Below are positions 30,040-35,032 of a stretch of 35,032 nucleotides of DNA, one piece after another; within the stretch, counting starts at the first letter, position 1, and every line of letters begins with the position of its first letter. The translations under genes were made by a program, and so were the position numbers. This DNA comes from a virus. A model generated the notes under the pieces. It ran no database searches and had not been told where the DNA came from. It saw nothing but the letters and a program-made list of their open reading frames with translations. Location of the stretch: positions 1 through 35,032 of IMG/VR virus record IMGVR_UViG_3300020417_000016; one strand, 5' to 3'.

Positions 30040-30102
30040 ATTCAGATACCGATATCTATAAGTCTAGGTCAGCTTTTTCACACAAATAATGTCAGTATAT
30101 GC

Positions 30103-30354
30103 TCACCATGCTTTACATGACCAGTAACCAGCGGTCAGTTTCGACTTTTTCTCGTCGCATTTGTGTCTCGCTCTAAAGCTCTTGCGCCGCTCAGGGTCGT
30201 TTTTCTTGATGGTCATATTCGCGTCTCCGAAGCGGACCAGACGCACCGTGTCGCCCTCCTTGGCCGCCACAGCGAACTTCTTGCCTCCTTGCTTGTCCCG
30301 CTTGGGTTTGTTGTACCCGCTGAAGCGCTCACCAGCGATCCGTATGCCTGCCAT
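30103..30354 (-). CDS. DUF6321-like basic protein, 83 aa
   Basis: FSGYNKPKR, then KEGDTVRLVRFGDANMTI and the C-terminal block PERRKSFRARHKCDEKKS ending AGYWSCKAW match a small phage protein family (DUF6321 as I recall). Unknown function; common in marine phages, often near structural genes. The last two Cys lie in a short basic region and may bind metal. Divergent from the gene at 30483. Confidence 0.72.
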   Translation of the reverse strand: MAGIRIAGERFSGYNKPKRDKQGGKKFAVAAKEGDTVRLVRFGDANMTIKKNDPERRKSFRARHKCDEKKSKLTAGYWSCKAW

Positions 30355-30388
30355 GCTTTCAGCCGTTCTGCAACAATTCTAAGTCAAA

Positions 30389-30421
30389 CCCATAAAAAAA
30401 TTATTAATGATTTTTGCTGGG
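30389..30421. promoter_or_regulatory. 33-bp dyad, operator candidate
   Basis: CCCAnnAAAAA at the left pairs with TTTTTnnTGGG at the right around an 11-base centre, nine symmetric pairs of eleven. It lies in the 128-base gap between divergent genes, about 60-95 bases before the excisionase-like gene at 30483. There is no T-run after it on either strand, so it is not a terminator. A binding site for that regulator is plausible. Confidence 0.45.
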
Positions 30422-30482
30422 TGACTTTCACGAATCCACTGCTAATCTTCTTGCGTTGCGATCATTCAACAGTCTCGTAAAC

Positions 30483-30725
30483 ATGGAATCCAAGAAGCTG
30501 CTCACAATCGCTCAAACAGCAGAGCTGTTGAACTGCTCTACTGGTTTTGTTCGTAAGCGTATTGCACTTACTGAATCACACCAGGATGGTGGTTGGCCTA
30601 AAAGCACTTACGTAAACCTGCAACCTAAAGGTGCTAAATCCCTGTTCCGCATCAACAAAGATGCTCTCGAAGAGTACCTGAAAGGTCAGGAAGAGCAGGC
30701 TACAGTAGTGTGTCCGATGAAATGA
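30483..30725 (+). CDS. Excisionase-like small DNA-binding protein, 80 aa
   Basis: ATG 30483 (MESKKLLTIAQTAELLNC) is chosen over 30414, whose extension lies in the intergenic dyad region. The HTH_17/MerR-like pattern TIAQTAELLNCSTGFVRKRI is followed by a wing with FRINKDALEEYLKG. Such proteins act as excisionases or small regulators. It starts a two-gene plus unit with the Dps-like gene 8 bases downstream, so it may control it. No integrase gene is visible in the window. Confidence 0.75.
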   Translation: MESKKLLTIAQTAELLNCSTGFVRKRIALTESHQDGGWPKSTYVNLQPKGAKSLFRINKDALEEYLKGQEEQATVVCPMK

Positions 30726-30732
30726 TTAGGTA

Positions 30733-30814
30733 GATGACCTCCTCTTTTATGGATGGAATGCTTCAGAAGCGGCCCACAGCTCCAACCGAGGAGGTTGTAA
30801 AAGAGGAGGTCATC
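30733..30814. repeat. 17-bp perfect inverted repeat spanning the Dps start codon
   Basis: GATGACCTCCTCTTTTA (30733-30749) is the exact reverse complement of TAAAAGAGGAGGTCATC (30798-30814), with a 48-base loop. The left arm contains the ATG at 30734. The right arm contains GAGGAGGT, a Shine-Dalgarno-like sequence that is repeated at 30788-30795. Folding of the mRNA would bury the start codon. Confidence 0.88.
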
Positions 30815-31291
30815 GTAGTAAAAGAGGCCAGCACCGATAATCTGATTTTTCAGATGGTCGAATTGGCCTCTTATTTATATCATCTAAACCTTCAAGCACA
30901 TTTAATTCACCTCAACCTAGAAGCACCTTACTTCTTGGCTGTTCATAAATTTTTGAAAAAACAATACCAACAACACACTGACGATTTTGACACCCTTGCA
31001 GAGTTAGTCCGCAGCATGGATTATCTAATGCCCATGTGTCAAAAAGGACTGTTAGGGCAGTATAAAAACTTCAAAATGACTAAGACTTACGACGCTGACG
31101 AAAGTTTAGTTCTATACGTCAAGAACTTAGAGAGCGGTGGCTTTATGGCTAAAGATGTTTATGAAGCTGCTCAAAAAGTTGGCGCACCTGACGTGGAGAA
31201 TCATCTAGCTGATATCGTCGGCAACTTATTTAAGGGAGCGTGGATGCTTAAAAGCACCTTACGCGGCGGGAACCCAACCGCCTCCAAATGA
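30734..31291 (+). CDS. Dps-family ferritin-like protein
   Basis: 185 residues. After a 35-residue Glu/Val-rich extension comes a Dps-like four-helix bundle. The intersubunit ferroxidase ligands are present with exact Dps spacing: His59, His71 (+12), Asp86 (+15) and Glu90 (+19), in IHLNLEAPYFLAVH, KKQYQQHTDDFDTLAE. The Asp at +4 after the second His in E. coli and Listeria Dps is Lys75 here. The C-terminal helix ends FKGAWMLKSTL, as in bacterial Dps. It may oxidise and store iron, protect DNA, or be a virion component. It lies 8 bases after the excisionase-like gene, and its 3' end overlaps the convergent gene by 33 bases. Confidence 0.78.
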   Translation: MTSSFMDGMLQKRPTAPTEEVVKEEVIVVKEASTDNLIFQMVELASYLYHLNLQAHLIHLNLEAPYFLAVHKFLKKQYQQHTDDFDTLAELVRSMDYLMPMCQKGLLGQYKNFKMTKTYDADESLVLYVKNLESGGFMAKDVYEAAQKVGAPDVENHLADIVGNLFKGAWMLKSTLRGGNPTASK

Positions 31292-31855
31292 TACGTAAAG
31301 TCCGCTCGGCGGATCTACCCGATAGCCAAAGACCCCTGATGCAGGGACTGCAGGAAACGCTCCGCTAATTACAGCTATATCTAATCCCGAAGCCACCAAA
31401 GCGCCTAAAGCTCCAGACGCAGAAACTGCTCCTAAAGCTCCAGAAGCGGTGACTGCTCCAAAAGCACCGGAAGCGACCACAGCGCTGTTGGCGACGAGAG
31501 CGCCGGATGCAATAGTGACAGTTGCAGAAGCAGCGACGTCTGCAAAAGCGGCACCCACTTTCTGCCAAGAGCTACCATTCCAAACTGATAAGTAATAAGC
31601 GGATGAGGATGAGTCTACCCACGTCTCACCTGTAGAGTTACCTGTTTCACCAGCTGGCGAGGAATTAGGAGCATTATTTCCGTAATGTGTTCCAGTTACT
31701 TTCCGGATGTCGCCTGCTGAATCTTTGAAATAGAGTCCGTTCTCAGCCGCACCAAAATTGATTGCAAGTTCACCAGCCTGAACTGTTGTATCTAAAGGTC
31801 GGTCTGATGCGTTACCGGACCTTTTGGAAAGGAGAGTAACCGGAGTGGTTGTCAT
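31259..31855 (-). CDS. Tail-fibre-like protein with ASGALGA repeats, 198 aa
   Basis: Residues 20-55 (VQAGELAINFGAAENGLYFK) match the N-terminal attachment domain of many phage fibre proteins. A WNGSSWQKVG unit follows, then residues 110-170 form repeats such as ASGALGAVSASGALGA, a probable fibrous rod. It ends with SGLYVSFGGGWVPA. It overlaps the upstream gene by 1 base and the convergent Dps-like gene by 33. Confidence 0.72.
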   Translation of the reverse strand: MTTTPVTLLSKRSGNASDRPLDTTVQAGELAINFGAAENGLYFKDSAGDIRKVTGTHYGNNAPNSSPAGETGNSTGETWVDSSSSAYYLSVWNGSSWQKVGAAFADVAASATVTIASGALVANSAVVASGAFGAVTASGALGAVSASGALGALVASGLDIAVISGAFPAVPASGVFGYRVDPPSGLYVSFGGGWVPAA

Positions 31856-33423
31856 TAGTAAGTTCCTCCATTAATGGCTGGTCTGAACAAAGGAGGTAAT
31901 CCTGATCCGCTCAGATACTCGCCACCATCATAAATAATTGATGGTGCAGTACCACTTGTAATTCCATCGATGTATATTCCACCGTCAATGACTGGTCTCT
32001 CGTCAGGAGGTACTGGCTGCAGAGGGTTGAATTCATCTATATCAAACATGATGAAACCACTCGGAACTAACCGTGTAGTTACACCTGAGGCCAACGTGTC
32101 AAAGTTCATGACCTTGACCATTGTCGGGTTCATGTCCGAATAGAGGACGTGATTAGGAACGGTACTCTTGGCAGGTGAATAAGTTTCCCACCACTGCAGT
32201 GCTTCTGTCGACTGGAGGAACGCAGTCTGTTTTGCAAGCTGGCGATCAAAATATTCTCTGTATCGATCATCTAAGGGTTCGTCTGACGGTTGTGCTAGGA
32301 ACGGTGCAAGGTATTTGTAGTTGGGGAATCTGTTCTGCATATCCCACCACGATGCGTAAATGTGTTTACAAAACCGTGGCTGAAAAAACAAAACATTTGG
32401 ATCTGAGTAAGAAGAACCAGCGTTGTCTTTGTAATTAGTTATGTCTAAAAGTTGCTTTGTATATATGAAACCAAAATCTCTCGCAAAACCTGGAAAGTCT
32501 CTCGTGTTTACTGGTCGTTCTCCCCCGTAAGTCTCATTACCTGGGTCATAGATACCAGGTTTTAAATCTTGCGTGGGCGTAAAGGGATAGTTTCTTTTCT
32601 GAGCGTATTTGTATAAGTTAAAATCTTCTCTTCCTAGGTAGTCTGGGCAGTTGCATCCAAACCTCATAGCAGAAGAAAGAAATTCTCCGACTACCGGGAC
32701 TGAGTTAGCAGGAACAATAAAACTCTCGTCTTCAATCGTCGTCCAACTGGTGTCCGCAGTCATAGACAAAAACAGTGTGTCCTGAGTCGCAGCTTCCTGG
32801 GGTATAGCGGGTCCTCCGGCTTTAGTTCCGACTGCTACGACTGTATAGTTGCTGTATGTAGTTTTAGGTGTGCCGTCTGCCTGAAAACGGTCAGAGACTA
32901 CTTCTCCCGTCATCAAAGAAACGGGTGCTCCAAAATTACTTGTGAGTTCTACACCGATAATTTTGTTAGCAACGTCATAATCAAAAACACTTTTGACAGC
33001 TAGACCTAAGTCAAGAAGGTTAATGCTGTCACGAGGTTTAATTACTGTCATACGCATACCCATGTCCTGTTCGGACGATGGATACATGTACATCAGACCT
33101 GGGATCTCTGTACCGCCAGAACCTGCTTGCCCGTTCATTGCGTATCTGAACGTGTAGTTCAGACCCACAAGGGCTTGGTTCGTGTACATATAAAGTTCAT
33201 ATCCCCTTCGCCATCTCGACCACATCGACGAGTAGCTGTAATCGAAGAGGAGACTGAAATCTTTTAGCTGTTGGTCAGGTCTAAATTTTTGATGCCAAGG
33301 CATCGACCTGTTTAAAGCTGATGCCGAAGTAGCTCCAGGAACTTTATCGAAGGAAAAACTAGATTTTTTTGGCGAGTGGTTGTCCCACCCGAAGTAATCA
33401 GAACCCTTTTTCCTTTTAGACAC
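31855..33423 (-). CDS. Large virion protein with SWIM-like CxC...CxH, 522 aa
   Basis: GTG start at 33423. It has a Trp/Tyr-rich N-terminal region (WSRWRRGYELYMYTNQAL), a beta-rich middle, then FGCNCPDY (Cys257, Cys259) and FCKHIYASWW (Cys352, His354). This CxC...CxH pattern is that of SWIM zinc fingers, but with 92 residues between the pairs. Comparable motifs occur in cyanophage structural proteins. The C-terminal part has GGIYIDGITSG and YDGGEYLSGSG repeats. It lies in a structural cluster and is probably a tail or head-tail component; exact role unknown. Confidence 0.72.
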   Translation of the reverse strand: MSKRKKGSDYFGWDNHSPKKSSFSFDKVPGATSASALNRSMPWHQKFRPDQQLKDFSLLFDYSYSSMWSRWRRGYELYMYTNQALVGLNYTFRYAMNGQAGSGGTEIPGLMYMYPSSEQDMGMRMTVIKPRDSINLLDLGLAVKSVFDYDVANKIIGVELTSNFGAPVSLMTGEVVSDRFQADGTPKTTYSNYTVVAVGTKAGGPAIPQEAATQDTLFLSMTADTSWTTIEDESFIVPANSVPVVGEFLSSAMRFGCNCPDYLGREDFNLYKYAQKRNYPFTPTQDLKPGIYDPGNETYGGERPVNTRDFPGFARDFGFIYTKQLLDITNYKDNAGSSYSDPNVLFFQPRFCKHIYASWWDMQNRFPNYKYLAPFLAQPSDEPLDDRYREYFDRQLAKQTAFLQSTEALQWWETYSPAKSTVPNHVLYSDMNPTMVKVMNFDTLASGVTTRLVPSGFIMFDIDEFNPLQPVPPDERPVIDGGIYIDGITSGTAPSIIYDGGEYLSGSGLPPLFRPAINGGTY

Positions 33424-33426
33424 GAA

Positions 33427-33981
33427 TCAATAGAAGCCGCCTTGCGCGAAAATATCAATACCTGATGCGCTCATTCCGCCAGAAACAGCGATGCCTGGTG
33501 CAGGAATCTGACCGACGCAGAGGATATAACCTTTCTCAAGGTAAAGTGCTTCCGAAGCACCAAGTTCAATAGGACGTGTCTGGTTCGTAAAACCAACACC
33601 AGGAGTCGGCGCAATGACTTTAGGAAGTTCGATTCGTTGGATTAAACCAAATGTGCTACCTGAGAGACCCACAGTGAATGCAGCGATCTGAAGAGGAACT
33701 GCCGTTGAGGGAGCTGACTGGTTAGGTGCATAGACATAAACACCGAACGAAGCAGCACGAGTACCGCTGTCGTCAGGATAAGCCTCTTTAGAAGTAACAA
33801 AAAGATCTTCAATTACCGCTCCGTCTTCAGACGGGAGGTCGCCCACACGGACGAGTTGTACAAGGTTGGAAAAATTAGGATTAACTACGTCGACAACAGG
33901 TGTCGTGCTGTTAAGTCGAGCACCCCGAAAAAAGGGGCGATCAACCATCATGGGCTGTTTATTGGTGGATGTACTAGCCAA
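33427..33981 (-). CDS. Beta-rich virion protein, 184 aa
   Basis: The first codon at 33981 is TTG; an ATG at 33951 (MMVDRPFFRG) is an alternative. The chain is rich in strands with few helices (FGVYVYAPNQ, LQIAAFTVGLSGSTFGLIQR), and the C-terminus has Gly/Ala-rich turns. It lies 3 bases before the 522-residue virion gene and is probably part of the same appendage. No family recognised. Confidence 0.66.
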   Translation of the reverse strand: MASTSTNKQPMMVDRPFFRGARLNSTTPVVDVVNPNFSNLVQLVRVGDLPSEDGAVIEDLFVTSKEAYPDDSGTRAASFGVYVYAPNQSAPSTAVPLQIAAFTVGLSGSTFGLIQRIELPKVIAPTPGVGFTNQTRPIELGASEALYLEKGYILCVGQIPAPGIAVSGGMSASGIDIFAQGGFY

Positions 33982-34046
33982 AGCCCTTAGCTCACGATCA
34001 CTGAGTTAATCTTAGCAGTCAATCTTTATCGAGTTTATTCTTTAAC

Positions 34047-34403
34047 TTACTGGCGATAAAAATCTTCCCTTCGAATCGGTCGAACTGCATCCATGTACGA
34101 AGCAATAGCGTCAAGGTTCAGTTCTGGGTCATCTTGAACAGCCTTTCCGATCATTTTTTCCTCTAATTTTTCTTGAGGAGTTTTGCCATCAGCATCCTGC
34201 TCCTCTGCTGGATCTAGAGTGTATCCAGCTTGTCTGAGAAGGTTTTCGAGAGAGTTTGGATCCTCGTAACGTGTTGGACCTGTAAGCTGATTTTGGAAAG
34301 AACGTCTGCGTGGTTTGTCCTGGAAAGCTCGGACTACGTCGTCCACACCTGAAATTACATTCGATGCCAAGTTTATGTACTTGGTGATTTCTTCGATACC
34401 CAT
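34047..34403 (-). CDS. Hypothetical protein, 118 aa
   Basis: ATG 34403 overlaps the stop of the upstream gene as TGATG. It contains an N-terminal helix (ITKYINLASNVISGVDDVV), a basic patch (DKPRRRSF) and an acidic middle (EEQDADGKTPQEKLEEKM). It lies in the virion gene cluster. No family recognised; perhaps a small assembly protein. Confidence 0.65.
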   Translation of the reverse strand: MGIEEITKYINLASNVISGVDDVVRAFQDKPRRRSFQNQLTGPTRYEDPNSLENLLRQAGYTLDPAEEQDADGKTPQEKLEEKMIGKAVQDDPELNLDAIASYMDAVRPIRREDFYRQ

Positions 34404-35032
34404 CAGCTCATACCTCCCATACGTCCGGCCATGCGCATTGCCATCTGTTGACCGAGGAACTGGTCAGGACGCTGAAGGTTGCCGTACTCAATCGGAGCTG
34501 CTGCTGCAATCAGTTCGTTGTTTTTCTGAATCGCAGCGGCTGCTTCCAGATCATTATTGAAATCCCCCGTGTACATCTGAGACGCAGCTGCATTGGCTTG
34601 ACCTAATGCATTTGCTTCGTTGTTTGTACCCAGAGAAGATCCGTAAGTCTGGCTTGTGACTGACTGGCTCTGCTGATTCATTTCAGGTGAAACCAACTGA
34701 CCTTCACGGTTAATCAGACCCTGACGAAGCATATTTTCGTAAGCCATTTGAGGGTTGGCTCTAGCAAATGCTGCTAAATTTGCAGCCATTTCTTCATTCG
34801 CCGCTGTTGTTTTGATTGAGTCCACAACAGTTTGGAACGCACTACCCTCTTCTCTTGGTTGAAGGGATTGAACGAAGCGGGCTCGATCAGCGTAGTAATC
34901 ACCGATGTTGGCGTACTGTTCCGGTGATTTAGGAGCCATAGCACGCACAACCTGAGCAGAAACAGGATCTGATTGTTGAATGGCCGTGATCTTATTCTCG
35001 ATGTCAGTGGCGAGGGCACCTGACTCTTCAGG
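34403..35032 (-). CDS. Ala/Gln-rich virion-type protein (5' partial)
   Basis: The frame is open to the window edge, 28 codons above the first GTG (34948), so the true start is outside. 209 residues are visible. Helical, rich in Ala, Asn and Gln (ANLAAFARANPQMAYENML, AAAAIQKNNELIAAAAPIEY), ending GQQMAMRMAGRMGGMS. That Met-rich end resembles the small protein at 8972. Composition fits an internal virion or scaffold-like protein. Confidence 0.66.
   Translation of the reverse strand, partial: PEESGALATDIENKITAIQQSDPVSAQVVRAMAPKSPEQYANIGDYYADRARFVQSLQPREEGSAFQTVVDSIKTTAANEEMAANLAAFARANPQMAYENMLRQGLINREGQLVSPEMNQQSQSVTSQTYGSSLGTNNEANALGQANAAASQMYTGDFNNDLEAAAAIQKNNELIAAAAPIEYGNLQRPDQFLGQQMAMRMAGRMGGMS

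Noticed and set aside
30483-30725. Excisionase as proof of a temperate phage
   Set aside because: No integrase, attachment site or repressor pair is seen; such HTH proteins are also common regulators in lytic phages.

Overview
The window looks like about 35 kb of a tailed double-stranded DNA phage (Caudoviricetes) that infects cyanobacteria, most likely marine picocyanobacteria such as Synechococcus. Evidence: dense overlapping genes with strand-switching blocks, a viral replication set (single-strand binding protein, PD-(D/E)XK nuclease, primase-helicase), flavin-dependent thymidylate synthase ThyX, lysis genes, long tail-fibre/adhesin genes, several small basic proteins that I recognise from marine phages, and two small proteins that align without gaps to the cyanobacterial phycobilisome-degradation adaptor NblA. 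No capsid, portal or terminase gene is recognisable here, so the head and packaging genes should lie outside the window. Both window ends cut through open genes. About a dozen genes appear to start with GTG or TTG, and most lack a clear Shine-Dalgarno sequence.

Layout. (1) 1-8321, mostly plus: a glycine-repeat/basic protein, a degenerate HNH-HTH protein, SSB, an unknown protein and a terminator, then (after an NblA-like gene on the minus strand) a methyltransferase-derived protein, a RecB-like nuclease, a primase-helicase and a membrane-anchored protein. (2) 8230-24366, mostly minus: thyX, small virion-type genes, an HNH protein, a GH24+C39 endolysin, a holin candidate, a run of tiny basic genes, an HNH endonuclease, and two copies of a tail-fibre module (LamG/SPRY adhesin plus ASGNAAL-repeat fibre). 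Two isolated plus genes (12141, 14128) interrupt it. (3) 24711-27766, plus: a second degenerate HNH-HTH protein, two winged-helix-like proteins, unknown genes, an SH3-like protein and a second methyltransferase-derived protein, with a candidate structured RNA in the middle. (4) 27693-30354, minus: virion-type genes, a GH104-like lytic protein, a second NblA-like gene and a DUF6321-type protein. (5) 30483-31291, plus: an excisionase-like regulator and a Dps-family ferritin. (6) 31259-35032, minus: virion structural genes.

Working together: the plus blocks carry replication and regulatory functions, and the minus blocks carry virion, adhesion and lysis functions. ThyX would support dTMP supply, and the NblA-like proteins could direct degradation of the host antenna to release amino acids. 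The Dps-like protein could handle iron and oxidative stress or bind DNA. The most unusual points are two methyltransferase-fold proteins that have lost their catalytic (N/D)PP(Y/F) tetrapeptide, two HNH-like zinc/HTH proteins lacking the catalytic His at the head of two blocks, two NblA-like genes, a phage Dps whose start codon lies in a 17-bp inverted repeat, a kissing-loop RNA candidate, and a DUF5872-like protein split into two genes.
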